Shown here in pieces: positions 19,676 to 31,262 of a stretch of 64,000 bases of DNA. The notes below the pieces were generated by a model that saw only the letters and a list, made by a program, of their open reading frames with translations, searched no databases and was not told the DNA's origin. Origin of the DNA: Ophiosphaerella korrae (Eukaryota; Ascomycota; Dothideomycetes; Pleosporales; Phaeosphaeriaceae); assembly GCA_028456385.1 (NCBI GenBank), contig JALNQF010000053.1:62001-126000 (forward strand), in the 5' to 3' direction. A program made the position numbers and the translations under genes. Position 1 is the first letter of the stretch. Each line of letters starts with the position of its first letter.

Positions 19676-21456
19676 ATGCCTGTAAAGATTGTGGTAGCCG
19701 GAAGCGGCCATGGCAAGCGTCGCGTGCTTGTTAACAAGGTCAGCACACCTCGTTTTTGTCTTATTAACGCGATAACATGATATTAATACCCCCTAGGTAC
19801 ACTCCATACTGTCGAATCGCGTCATAAAAGGAGTAAGTTGTCACAGAAATTCTTACCTCATAGGTGGTCTGTGCACAGCTGATATATTACCCCATCAGGA
19901 AGAGGAGTACCTAGTACAATGGAAGACGGACTATCGAACGAACACGCCCCCTCTAAGCTGGCATCCTATTGAAGAGCTGGTCCGATGTCTAGATGAGGTA
20001 CAAGACTATCTTGAGTTGCGATCAAAGTAAGTCAGTTATTTTTCATGTGGGCCATCACTTTAATGTTTAAGTAGGTTGATCCTTGAGAACTCTTTGTCAA
20101 AGAAGCGAAAGAGTCCAGCGACAGTAGATTTACCAGAGCGGCGTCCTTCTCCCTTTGATCGTCGGCTACCACAGGATACTCTAACGCTGTCAAGCACGCA
20201 ATCCTTGTCGGTGTCTCCAATCGCACCACCTACGATCTATGTTTACAACGGTGTTCTCGATACTGATAACCATGGTTTCATCTTCTGTCGCCCAGTAAGT
20301 GACACATTACCCCATCTCTGCAATGTTAACATTGAAGTAGCTCTCTGGCAGTGACATTTCAAGTATCGGTACTTCCAGTATCGACATCCGCCAAGCTCCA
20401 ACCCCGGAGATGACAAAGATTGCGCGTAACGCTAAGATCAATACTGCCCTTCGATTCATCCGAGAAGAATACGTTAGGCGCCTGCGTAGGCTTCCCGGAA
20501 AACGAATTCATATTTTCAACACGGTTGATGCTTCAACCCCAACACTACGTTTTCAGTACATATCCGACTACGTGCTGAGGGAGGGCGTCTATCGAGCCTC
20601 ACCTGAGACTCAACAAGGCTGCCAGAAGTGTTCACCGCATATGGGACGTGACATCGGTTGCGAGTATACTAGAAAGTGCGACTGTCTCGAGTATGCTGAA
20701 GTAGATGTGTCACGCATCACCGACCCTACGATGCTCGCGCAGTGGCAGCACTGCGTCGAAACTAATGGCGATACCACAGGTTTTCCGAAGAAATTCCCCT
20801 ACTTTGCGGAAGGAACTAAGATCCAGCGTACAGGATGTCTCGTCCCGTTCTATCTGAACTCACGTCGAGCCATATACGAGTGCAACGACAAGTGTAATTG
20901 CGGCCCCTACTGCCGTAACAAAAACGTGCAATTTGGGCGTACTGTCGAGGTAGAAATCTTCAAGACTCGCACTGGGCGTGGCTGGGGTCTCCGATGTAAG
21001 GAAGACCTGCATGAGGGCCAGTTCATTGATACGTATCGTGGCGAGATCATTACCGACGCAGAAGCGACCCGCCGCGAGAACGCATCATCCAAATCTAAAG
21101 CCTCATACCTCTACTCCCTCGATAAATTCAAGGAATCGGAGGGTCTTGCGGACGAGGACATCTACGTCGTGGACGGTGAGTTCATGGGTGGCCCGACAAA
21201 ATTCATCAACCACTCTTGCGAACCAAATTGCCACCAGTATACCGTGAGCTACAACAAGCATGACTGCAAAGTGTATGATCTAGCGTTCTTCGCCTGCCGG
21301 TTCATCCCAGCTGGAGAAGAGTTGACTTTCGACTATCTTGGCAAGGACGAGGAGGATTCCGACACAGAGGAAGACGATCGAATGAATGAGCCAGGCGAGG
21401 GTGCGGTTCCGTGTCTTTGTGGCGCGGAAAAGTGTCGCAAATGGCTATGGACCTGA
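19676..21456 (+). CDS. kmt1: Chromodomain-SET histone H3K9 methyltransferase (Clr4/KMT1 family)
   Basis: Five-exon model: 19676-19738, 19797-19832, 19899-20026, 20075-20294 and 20341-21456, giving 520 aa. The first three exons join into a chromodomain (about residues 18-72: VLVNKVHSILSNRVIKG then EEEYLVQWKTDY...LSWHPIEEL), which would bind methylated H3K9. A linker follows, then a pre-SET domain with the nine zinc-binding cysteines (from CQKC, residue 243, to CNCGPYC), the SET domain with GRGWGL, KFINHSCEPNC (about 445-455) and ELTFDYLG, and a post-SET CLCGAEKCRKWLW. It places H3K9 methyl marks for heterochromatin in the nucleus. The SET part is certain; the exact exon 1 start is inferred. 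The gene lies directly beside an AT-rich island. Confidence 0.92.
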
Positions 21457-22057
21457 GGCTAGGTTACCTTGACGCGGGTAAATCTGGTCGGGAGATGAAT
21501 CAGAACCGCATTGGCTTCTCTAGTGGTCATCGATGATAGATCATTTACAGCTCGATGTTTCGTCGTGTTTGCTCCGAGCATGAGTCGAAGCAAGCTATTA
21601 GGCTTTTCATAAGACTATATGCTCCGGTGCTTTGGCTAACGGTTCCCATTAGAGTTGGCTATTTGCATTTTCTATAACTAATAATAAACATGGCATATCT
21701 ATGATTCTCTCAGCCCAACTTTGCTTATTATGCACCACCATGCATCGCTACGGCGAGATCCACAAAACCACCGAACTCAGCACAGACTGTCATGGGCCCA
21801 GGCCGGGACGGCGACAATTGTTTGCCTTGAGACAAATAGCTGCGTGGCAAACTTTGCGTTAGGAAACTTCAATGCAAACATAACTGCGGCTAAAGGCAAA
21901 CATACAACTACGGATACTCACATGGATATAAGAAATTGTAAAAAAATGAAACTTTTATATTACGATTCAGCAATTGACTATACAAGGGGGAAAATACACA
22001 GGCTAGCTATGCCTTCGACTACTAACAACAGATACTCAACAATCTCCCCCCTATCCA
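21457..22057. other. Convergent intergenic spacer, 0.6 kb
   Basis: This lies between the 3' ends of kmt1 and the coiled-coil gene. AATAAA-like motifs near 21682 fit a polyadenylation signal. No gene is seen. Confidence 0.5.
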
Positions 22058-24052
22058 CTAAGGTGAACTAAACATGCCAGTTCCCTCCGTCGAATTAAGT
22101 CCCTGATGTCCATGTCCATGTCCATTATGCTTCCCAGAATGATGCACCGTTGTACCAGCAGTCGAGACCGTCCTCGTGAAGGAAGACTTGCCCTCGCCCC
22201 TACCATGCGCATGATAGTGGCTCGCAGCACTCTCCTCAAAGCGCTCCATCTCCCTGCACTTCTCCTCGTACTTGGCGGCATATTCGTCGCGCTCGCGATC
22301 CGCAACATGGCGGGCCGAAATAGCGCGTTCCTTCTGCTCGCGCGCCTCGCGCAACAGGCTCCTCAGACTCTCAATCTCGAACTCAAGCTCGCCGCTGTCG
22401 TTGTGGTACTCGGTGATGGTCTCAGTGATCTCTTCGTACTTGTGCTTCCAGTCGTTTAGGTCTCTATACGCGCGGTCCCGGGCTTCGGTCAGGGTGTGGA
22501 TTTCCGCTTGGAAGATGACGAGCTTGTCCTCGAGGTCGCCAATTTCGCGGGAGAGGTGGCCATGCTTGGAACGGCCATCTTCGCCCTCGCGAGAAAGTAC
22601 TTTAATGCGCTCCGTGAGGGTGTGAATTTCGGACCTGACTTCGGTGACCGTCAGCTCGGCGCGGCGTAGGGATTCCTCGAGGACGCTAACCCGCCGATGG
22701 CCTTCTGTAACTTTTCTGCGCTCGTCTTGGAGGTCGCCTTGGAGTTGGTCGCGCTCGACGATGATGAGACGGTGCTCCTCGCGAGACCTTTCGATAGAGT
22801 CACGGAGATCAGAGCGCTCCGTCTCGACATCCCTGAGTTTCTCCTTGACAGACACAACCTCTCTCTTGATGTGTTCGTACTTGAGGTTAACTTCAGCAAG
22901 GCGTGTATCGGCCTCCTCCCAGCCAATAGACTTTGCCTTAACTTCGCGACGTAGGTTCTCGATTGTAAGAGCGTAGTCATCGCGCTCGGTCTCGACAGTC
23001 CGCACAGTCTCTTTGATCTTAGTATGCTCGCGTTGAATCCGATCATGATGTTCGGTCAGCTCGATCAGATCTCGAGATGCTTCATCAGCCCTAATCTTGG
23101 CCCTCTTGACTTCTTCTTGCAGTCTGTCTTTCTCGTGGAGATGCTCGTCTCTCTCCAACTCCCACATCTTGATGCGGTCCGTGAACGACAACACCTCCTT
23201 TCGAGACGACTCAAGTTTCGAGATTGTCTCTGTATATTTGCTCTTCGTGTCGGTGTGCTCACGCAAGAGGGTCCGAAGCTCACTATGATGTCGGTCTGAA
23301 TCAGTCCTCGCGTGATCGCGATCTTCTTCGGTAGCCTTGAGTCTGAGAGTAAGGGATTCAAGCTCAGATTTGGTCCGATCATGGTCACTGCTGTGGCGAC
23401 CCACAGTAGTGCGAAGTTCATGAAGTTCTGCGCGTGTTGATTCCAGCTCGCGATCCCGGTCCGCGACCTTCTTCTTGTGATCTGACACTGCAGTGAGGGC
23501 AACTGACAAATCTAGAAGAAGCTTCTCAATATACCTCTTCCTTTCACCAATCTCATGGCCGTGATGTTGGTGCTCGCTCTGAGTTCGCTCAAGTGTCTCC
23601 GTGACTTCTTCCACTCGAATCATAAGGTCTTCTCGCTCGCGAGCAAGAGTATCGCGCTCAGAGATAATCCGGGCCCAAGACTCCTTCAATGATGAAGCTT
23701 CTCGGGAAGCAGTTGACATAAGATCCATCAAAGCAAAGAACTTACCCTCTGCCTGCGAGGTAAGCTCCATGGACATCTTATTGCGATGGGCCTGGAGGAA
23801 GGAGCTAGAGCGACGAGATGCCAAACTAACTTGTCGGCTAGACCGACGACTGAGGGAGGTCTGCATATTGCTTGAGGAGTGGTTGTGGTGCCCACGGTGT
23901 GGAGGAAAGTCAAGCGCAGGAGGAATGTTGGTCGGCGTGGTGGGTTCAGAGAGAAATTCTCGTTCGAAACCTCCGGCCTTGATTTTCATTAAAGTGAGTT
24001 TTTCGGGTGTGATATTTCTGTGTGCAGAATTCGTAGTGGTAGTATCTTCCAT
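22058..24052 (-). CDS. Coiled-coil protein of unknown function
   Basis: One exon, 664 aa from the ATG at 24052 (MEDTTTTNSAHRN). The frame is open to another ATG at 24130, but the 26 extra residues run across a poly-T stretch and look like leader. A Ser/His/Arg-rich N terminus (about residues 40-90, with HHNHSSS and repeated RRSS) is followed by SQAEGKFFALMDLMSTASREASSLKESW, then a nearly unbroken charged coiled coil (about 130-600) with many DRD/ERD/REH heptads, and a His/Gly-rich tail (HNGHGHGH). No enzymatic motif is seen. It is probably a dimeric structural or tethering protein. I do not recognise a named family. Confidence 0.8.
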   Translation of the reverse strand: MEDTTTTNSAHRNITPEKLTLMKIKAGGFEREFLSEPTTPTNIPPALDFPPHRGHHNHSSSNMQTSLSRRSSRQVSLASRRSSSFLQAHRNKMSMELTSQAEGKFFALMDLMSTASREASSLKESWARIISERDTLAREREDLMIRVEEVTETLERTQSEHQHHGHEIGERKRYIEKLLLDLSVALTAVSDHKKKVADRDRELESTRAELHELRTTVGRHSSDHDRTKSELESLTLRLKATEEDRDHARTDSDRHHSELRTLLREHTDTKSKYTETISKLESSRKEVLSFTDRIKMWELERDEHLHEKDRLQEEVKRAKIRADEASRDLIELTEHHDRIQREHTKIKETVRTVETERDDYALTIENLRREVKAKSIGWEEADTRLAEVNLKYEHIKREVVSVKEKLRDVETERSDLRDSIERSREEHRLIIVERDQLQGDLQDERRKVTEGHRRVSVLEESLRRAELTVTEVRSEIHTLTERIKVLSREGEDGRSKHGHLSREIGDLEDKLVIFQAEIHTLTEARDRAYRDLNDWKHKYEEITETITEYHNDSGELEFEIESLRSLLREAREQKERAISARHVADRERDEYAAKYEEKCREMERFEESAASHYHAHGRGEGKSSFTRTVSTAGTTVHHSGKHNGHGHGHQGLNSTEGTGMFSSP

Positions 24053-25512
24053 GACTTCAACGCTGGATGGTTCCAAAAAAAAAAGACGATAGGCAAATGT
24101 GTGGTCTAGATCATATAGGTAGCCAGGCATATTTATATGAGCTAATGGTCAACCCTTCTCAAGAAGACGATATGGGTAGGATCGCGGCATCTCCGATCGG
24201 AGATGCAAGCTTACATCGTGATGGGGGTATCGCTTCCACATGGCTGGGGTTGAGGATGCACGCATGACGCGCCATACACAAAAACTTAACCAAGCTAAGG
24301 CCGGATCGCTGCAATGTTCCTATTTGAGGGTGTGTTCTCCATCAAACAGAACCCAATGCGGGTGGGTATTGATTGCATGGAGCACATGGTCGGCGATGTA
24401 TATGCAGCACCAAGTGCGGGCTAAGCATCCAACAAGTACTAATACGCGGGATAGTCAAAGGCTGTTTGTACCCTTCCAATCCAATCGAAGTGTTGAAATC
24501 ATAACCGAAGCACATGTATTAGCGATCTTCATATCCTTGAAAGTGTAAGTGGCTCAATGAGTATATATCCCTCGCTTTCACTGGCATGGTAGATGCCAAT
24601 CAGTGGGGATGCTGAGCGCAGTGCAGCAAGATCCTGCAGGCATGGTGGAGACGTTGCCAAAGCGAGCAAGGTTGATCCAGATACGGACCGTGTCGCTAAG
24701 ACCGAACCATTTGTTCTTCCTAAAGGCATTGCACAAGATCGGCAGCTTGCTCATTTCTGGATGGCGGTTTATCTGTGCATCCGTTTTGGATTGGACAGCA
24801 TCAATTGACCTGCATGATCGAGTAGCGGCGATGATGCATATTGGACACCTGTCTAACCTCGTACACATATCGAGCCTCAGATTGGTGAGCTATTGGGTAT
24901 GTCAGATTAAATCATGTAGGTATATTGCAGTGTCTGACTGCACAAAACAAACCATGCGCGCAGAATAATGTCAAACGATGAAGCATGAAGGAGCAAAGGC
25001 TGAGCAGTGGCTAGCTGATTTGCGCCGGGGTCATGGAAGCGATCCAATGGTGTATGGTGTGTGATGAGGGGATAGACGGAAGGCCCGGACAGTGGCGGGG
25101 TCGTCCGCTAGACTCTACTTAATTAGGTTCGATCAACAACTCGGCACTTGGAGATCAAATCATTGTCACGTACTGGTATACTGTAGCTTCATGTAGCTAC
25201 ACAAGTGTACCACGGTTCAAGCCGTATGACTATGCGCCGCTTTCGGCGTTATTTGACTAACAATATTGTAGAGGCTTTTCTAAGCTGAAGGCCGAGTTCG
25301 GGGACGCTTGGATCTCTGTTCGCTATTAGAAACAGGAACACATAGGTAAGTGGGTAGGTAGGTTTCAAGTCATTCATAAACTCAAGGAACAAAGCCGTAT
25401 AATCGTGGTATACTGTGCACTCCCAAGCAATGCGTCCAACCCAGAACCAATAACACCTTTGCAATGCAGCGAAAAGCTGACGCTATGCTCGTCAAGACCA
25501 CCTTTTCCTAGT
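24053..25512. other. Intergenic, 1.5 kb
   Basis: This is promoter of the coiled-coil gene and downstream sequence of the E2 gene. Small frames here show no domain or codon structure I trust. Nothing else is seen. Confidence 0.5.
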
Positions 25513-26845
25513 TCATAACCGCCCCATACCCATCCGTGGCCCAAAGTCTCCTCTATTGTATCTGCCCAAGTCGTATCCAGCGTCCTTGAACCTCTTCGTT
25601 TCCCAGTCTTTCTTCTTTTCGAAGTCTTCACTTGCCATTCTCTTCCTGATATCTAGCTTGCTTAAGCCATCTCGGATAACGCCAGTGTCATGCAGTATTT
25701 CTGACTCTTCCCACGAGTAGGAGAATTCTTTGAGAAGCCTGTGCGTCTGGTTGTTTGGTTGGATAACAGAGAAGGGATTTTGGTGAGAATATTTCAGAAG
25801 TTCTGGGGTGTCGGTTAATGGAGTTGGAAGGTGTGATGTGGCGGATGGCGCGGGAAGCCGTAGGTCGAAAGAGTGGGCAGTTTGTATGCTCCGTTTTGAA
25901 GTTACGGTAATGAAAGGGTCAGAGTTATGATCTTCGCGCTTGTCCATATCGGTTAGCATCGGTGTTGCGGGATGGATCCTGTCTGGTGGTGCATCAAGCT
26001 GCATGCCTTCGGTAAGCCCTTTGATACCGAAGATGTTGTTCTCTCGCCTCGGTGAAGGTTTTGGTGTCTTGTCAGGTCCAGGAACCCAGTCACTCTCGGG
26101 CTCGCTTTCTAGTTCCTGCGTCTCTCCTCTCCGACGGGTATTCTCTTCGTCCTCAGCAGCCACCGATTGTAGCTTGGAGGGCGTGGGTACAGGCTTGACT
26201 CTTTCTTTGCCCTTGGACTGGCTCTGGGGCTTCTTTTCAGTCTGCACTGGTCCGGCCTCCAACGATGTGTCTTCACCTCGCATCTGTGCGTCCTTGACGT
26301 CTTTAGAAATATTGGCCGGCACCACAGCATGGATGCCAGTCATGAGCCTAGCCCTGCGACAAAACCCATCCCAATCCTCGTTGGCCAACTTGCCTGCCTC
26401 TTCGTTGAGCGCACTGGCGGGATTTGGATGTATCAGCAAACAGCTAATGGTGATGAGCACGTCTCTCAGCTTGAGTGTGCTGCTCCAATCGCGTTTGAGG
26501 GTCTCGACGCAGACGGCGCCTGTGGCTTGGTCGATATTTGGGTGCCATAACTGTGTGCGAAACTGTGCTGTTGGTGGCGCAGCAGGATATGTCGGCGGTA
26601 TGTCAAGATGCAAGTGCCAAACACCGTCTGCGTAGGGCGTGCCAATAGGTCCTGCAAGAAGTACGTCGAGGGAGGTGAGTTCGGAGGAGTCGTACGAGGG
26701 CGAGAAGAGGTAGTTTGGTGGCAGCCCGGAGCTGTGTAGGGAGCCATGGTCAGCAGCGAGTCGTCGCAGCGACCTGGAGTTCTAGTATCCTTAGTTAGCC
26801 AAGGACGATTTAATATAGACACATATAGGAGCTAGAGCTTACCAT
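25513..26845 (-). CDS. E2 ubiquitin-conjugating enzyme with long C-terminal extension
   Basis: Minus-strand exons 26843-26845 and 25513-26781 give 423 aa. Exon 1 holds only the ATG; the 61-bp intron starts at the next base (GTAAGC...GGCTAACTAAGGATACTAG). The spliced N terminus reads MNSRSLRRLAADHG...GLPPNYLFSP, typical of a UBC fold, followed by GPIGTPYADGVWHLHLDIPPTYP, the HPN motif (LWHPNID) and the catalytic cysteine about residue 92 (GAVCVETL). The UBC domain ends near residue 150. The remaining about 270 residues are disordered, Pro/Ser/Lys-rich, with a charged C-terminal helix (KRMASEDFEKKKDWETKRFKDAG). The family moves ubiquitin or a ubiquitin-like protein from E1 to substrates with an E3. 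Which E2 class this belongs to is not clear to me. Confidence 0.85.
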
Positions 26846-27153
26846 GGCGAGTAAAGATCACTTCTTTGTCGTAGAGAGTAATAGTGATAGCACGACAAAT
26901 GGATGCATGGATGCATCCGTCGCGATGCCCCACTGCCGTTCGCGCTAGCGTGGCGCGCGCGTTTCGTGTTCATGGTTCACAGTTCACCGACAGGGGTCCT
27001 TGTCTATCACGTTCATGTGGTTGCTATATTTGGACTCTTCGCTGTTCACTGATTTCCCTCAATACAGGCCTAAGTATCAATCCAGCCTTAAACGTCACGC
27101 TGAAAACACATCTCTTCCACTTCCACTTCCTCATGCTCATGCTCATGCTACAT
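26846..27153. other. Spacer between E2 gene start and Nup120 gene end
   Basis: 308 bp, probably the E2 promoter. It has a repeated ATGGATGC near 26900. No gene is seen. Confidence 0.45.
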
Positions 27154-30100
27154 TTACAATACATCCATGTCATCTACCGCCTCGACAAATGGAAACTGCC
27201 CGCTCTCAATCGCCGCTACTCGATCGAGCTCTGCCTGGTACTCCTTTCTTAGAGTATCAAGCGTAATAACCTGCCTCTTAAGCAGTTTCTTGCCTTGCCC
27301 AATCCCCCATTGTGGAGGGCCACCACCTTCAATTCTTTGATCCGCCAAAATATACGCATCTTCTTCACTCACAGATGATAGTGTGTTGATAATCATCAAA
27401 TAGCATTGCGTCAATGACTCGTCACTTGGATCGTGGTGTTTTGATGACGTCGTTTTGAGCCGCTGGAGGCGTTCATGTAAGATCGATGCCGCCCCGCGGA
27501 AATTGTTACGTGATATCCGGAACGAGTATAGAATTTGATGGTAAGGAGGACCTGAGGTAAGGTTCAGAGTCTTTTGGCACAGTGACAAAAGGATCGCATC
27601 CACGTCGTCTGCTAGGCCAACTAACGGATACTTGAATAGTTGTGCGCTTTGTTGTTGGGACACCATACTAGTGATGAGTGTCTGAAGAGCCGAATGTTTC
27701 CTATCCGCGTCAGTGCAAGAGCGGTCAATGTTGATGGGCCAACTTACAAAGCTGCGTCCGTATGTCTAGTCAAAGCCGTGTATGCTTCCTCAAATCTCCA
27801 TATCTGGATCGAGGCAGTGAACAACCGTTGCAGCAAGTCTGTTTTCAGTTCTTGGTCTTCCTGGCCCGTCAGGGACCTCAGACCAAGGCGTGCGAAATCT
27901 GCAACGCAAGAGGGTAGTTTAGCCCGTTCAAATAGGCTGGCTATATGACTGTAGTAGCTGGCTAGGCTTTCTGAGAATAAATTACGTTCCGCTTCATTTA
28001 TTAGATTTCCCGTATCTGAATCCTCGACACAGAAATGTCCTAGGGCTGGTAAAATTAGTATATTACCGACACATGGTATTTCTTCCACTCACCAAGTTGA
28101 AATGCTGCCTTTTGGAAGCATATAGATGCAGAGTCATCCTCACCCAGGGCGATATGCAGCCGGCCTTTGAGATATGTAGCCCAGTTGCCATCTGGTAAGA
28201 ATTTCGATAAGTCTTGAGCCAGACCGTACTCCTTCTCGAAGAGCAGTATACCCATCGTATCTTCAGCAAAAGAATCGTAATTCACATCTTTGAAGACCAG
28301 TGCTATCAAGCCTCGACTCCAATGTGTGAGCAGATTTGACTTCAAATCTTTCGATAATGGTACTTCAAAGGCACGCCCGCCGTAAATACCCTCCAATACT
28401 GTTTGGGTTAAGGGCAGATTCTTGTGAACCTTCAACGTGTCACTCAGAGCCCGGTACAAAATTTCTGAGGCAGGCCCAGTCGAGGTTGGATGTGCCCAGA
28501 CTGTGGTGGCCAGCCATGATACTGTCATACAGTCCTTGTACTGGCGGATAAGCTCTACAAAGACTTCTGATGCGTCAAAATCGTCAGGTGTTTCGCCTTC
28601 CAACTCGACAAACATAAACAATACCAGCACAATGAGGTCCAGCAAGATGTTATGATCAGCCTCCAACGTTTCTTGCAAGACTTGGAGCAGGGCCTTCAAT
28701 CCATACCGTGCAACTTGCCTTCGTGTATCGACACGACCTTGATCTTCATGGCCAAGAGTTTGGATTGCGCGGAGAAAGGCCTCAGTGCTCAGATCTTTGA
28801 CTTCTGTTCCAAGTTCCTCAACCAAAAGTGATAAGTCCTCGTCAGAAACATTTTGTAATATCTCGCTGTTGTTCTCAACTAACTCCATTCGGTCCAGGAT
28901 TGTCAGCGATCTGCTTTGAAGCAGATCTACTTCGATTTGGCGTTGGACTTCATGCTGAACGGACAATGGCAATCTCCGCCGGAAGGAAGAAGCAGCATTC
29001 AGCAGGCGGGGCATATCGCGTGTTTCCGGTTTGTTTAAGGATTTGTGAAGAGGTGCGTTTAATTGGTGCGGCGCTGACAAGGCTACAGCGTTGAGCGTCG
29101 ATATTTCAGCATCGCTGCAACTTCTGATTGCTGAGAGGTGATCGCTAAGAGCAAGCCATGGCATGCCCGCTTCCTTGTCGTACGCAAGCGAAAGTGACTC
29201 GCCTCTCCGTTTATGTAAGTCTTTCACAATACCATAGAACGCCTGCCATTTTGAAACCACAATGTCTTCAAACTGGTCCGCATCCACGGCTTCTGTTTGA
29301 CCAGCTCCAGCCAGAGCCGTGATGGTAAAACAAATGCGTTCTTTTAGAGAGTCCCTGTTAGAATTTTTGCTGGTTCGTGTTCGATCAAGGCCTCTTCTAA
29401 GGATAAGGAGGGCAGTCTCCAATGTTGCCATGCTGAATCGACCAGGGTAGAATAGAAAGTCGAGCCATTGTGTGAAAAGATCCACATCACCATGTACAGC
29501 ATCAAGGTCCCGTTCACTTGGATTTGCCGGATTGTTTTTCAAGCCTTCTAGAGTCAAGGGTCCTCCATCTACAGTTATCCAGTTGTTCTTCCAAACTTGG
29601 GTCAAGCTGTCGGGGTCATCGCTCGGGTCAAACTTTAAGGAGTAGACTCTACTACTTGGCCCAGATCTTGCCCGTAGCCAGAGCTCTGTCCCTCTCCAAC
29701 CAGCAGGCCCTGGAATGATGTGAAACTCCTCTAACGTCCATACACTCGTCGCCATGAGTTCGTCGATGGGGGGTATGAGATCAGCGTCTTGGCAGATATC
29801 GTAAAGACCATGCTGTGAATCGTCTGCGTCTCTGACACCCCAGAATTTGAATTGGTGTTGCTTAGGTGAATATGTGACAATGTGGTACTGTGCACCTCCT
29901 AACCCGCCAGAGGGTCCCGTGGGTGGGCCTGGAATAACAGCCATAAGTGTTGATTGTGATGGGCCGATAAAATATGGACTGTTTGTCTTCTCCAACGCAT
30001 GATCCCCCTGACCAAGAAGATCCATATGAATGCCTAACTTCCCTGATGCCACATTCCACGTTCTTATAGTATGGTCCAGACAGACAGAGAGTATGTGTTG

Positions 30101-30895
30101 CTTGTCAGGAGATAGCGTAACCGCAGCTGCAGCAGAAATGGCAAGATCTGCGTTGTCGAATCGCACTGTTGATTGAGTTTTCCATGATAAAAGGCCTCGA
30201 ACCGACCAATTGCTGTGTTGGTATCGTGACCCATCCCACATCTTGCTATCTTGATCCCAGTGTATGCGACATATTGCGCCATCGTCCAAGGTTACGAGCA
30301 GCTCATCTATATCAACTACAACGAGCCTATACGGAATGCGCCCGCTGAAGAGCGTTGGCTCTGACCGCTTACACCAACTTTCAACTTCCTGTTCCGAGGC
30401 AACAGCTTTTGTGAAGAAATCTCGGTGTACCGTAAGAACGTATAACTCGTTTGATGTAGTGATTGCAAAGATGGTCAACGCATCGCGATCCAAGGGCTCA
30501 GCGAAAGCCACACAAAAGGGCCTAATGGGTGAGGGGAATTGGAAAAGTAGCGTGTGATTGGCCTCGAATTTATCGTCAGTGCTATGGTCTAGATCGACCG
30601 ATTGTATCTCAAGCATTTTCCTGTTGTCAAGGACGCGCCAGAGAAAGCTTCGCGGGTACGCATGGCGTTGGCGAAAGAAGATTGACCCGTCGGTCGCCAA
30701 GTGGCGCCTCGTAAAGGCATCTTCGTCCTGGTCTGTATATTGCTCGTATATGATACTGCGTTTTGCTACGGTACGGGTACCAAAGGTGCTGAGAGAGCTT
30801 GCAGGTAGTGTGAAAGCAATTGTTGATCCAGGAAACGCGGGTTCAATGTTTACTCGCGCCTCTTTATAAAGGCAAGCACCTCCATTCCTAACCAT
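27154..30895 (-). CDS. nup120: Nucleoporin Nup120 (Nup160 homologue)
   Basis: Minus-strand exons 28093-30895, 27748-28039 and 27154-27700 give 1,213 aa. I start at MVRNGGACLYKEARVNIEP (30895), since the open frame upstream to 31036 looks like leader. The N-terminal half is a beta propeller (visible WD-like pieces around SVCLDHTIRTWNVASGKLGIH and the preceding DDGAICRIHWDQDS), and the rest is an alpha-helical solenoid. Introns 28040-28092 (GTGAGT...CCTAG) and 27701-27747 (GTAAGT...GATAG) restore FQLGHFCVEDSDTGN and AALKHSALQTLITSM. Nup120 is a scaffold of the Y-complex of the nuclear pore and is needed for pore assembly and mRNA export. The length fits filamentous ascomycete orthologues. Confidence 0.92.
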
Positions 30896-31262
30896 CCTGC
30901 TCGCATGCGCAGATTTTAGAGCCGAAGATGCGTTATACGAGTTGTGAGCGCGTGGTGATGGTCGATGGCGGAGGTGGAGCTCACAAAAACAGCACAGGGC
31001 TGTCGCAATGGGAGATGCGATCAGCGCACAGACCAATCAGAAGCTGTGACAAGTTTGGAGCTTGCTCTGCACAAAGACAACAACCTTCAGGATATTTTTC
31101 GAATGCACTAACACTTCGTTACGGGTATAGTAGTTTTAAATATTGGTATAGGTATTGAAATATAACCTTTCACCATTATGCAGCTTCTATGACTCCCTTG
31201 GCTGCGAAACACCACAATAGCCGTCCAACTCAACACCAGGTAAAACTCACTATCCGTTAATC
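30896..31262. promoter_or_regulatory. Nup120 promoter / rad51 3' flank
   Basis: 367 bp between two genes on the minus strand. It holds the nup120 promoter and the rad51 3' UTR. A short AT-rich stretch lies at 31130-31165. No defined motif is claimed. Confidence 0.4.

Noticed and set aside
30896..31036. N-terminal extension of Nup120
   Set aside because: An open frame without conservation; MVRNGGACLYKEARVN fits the start of the family.
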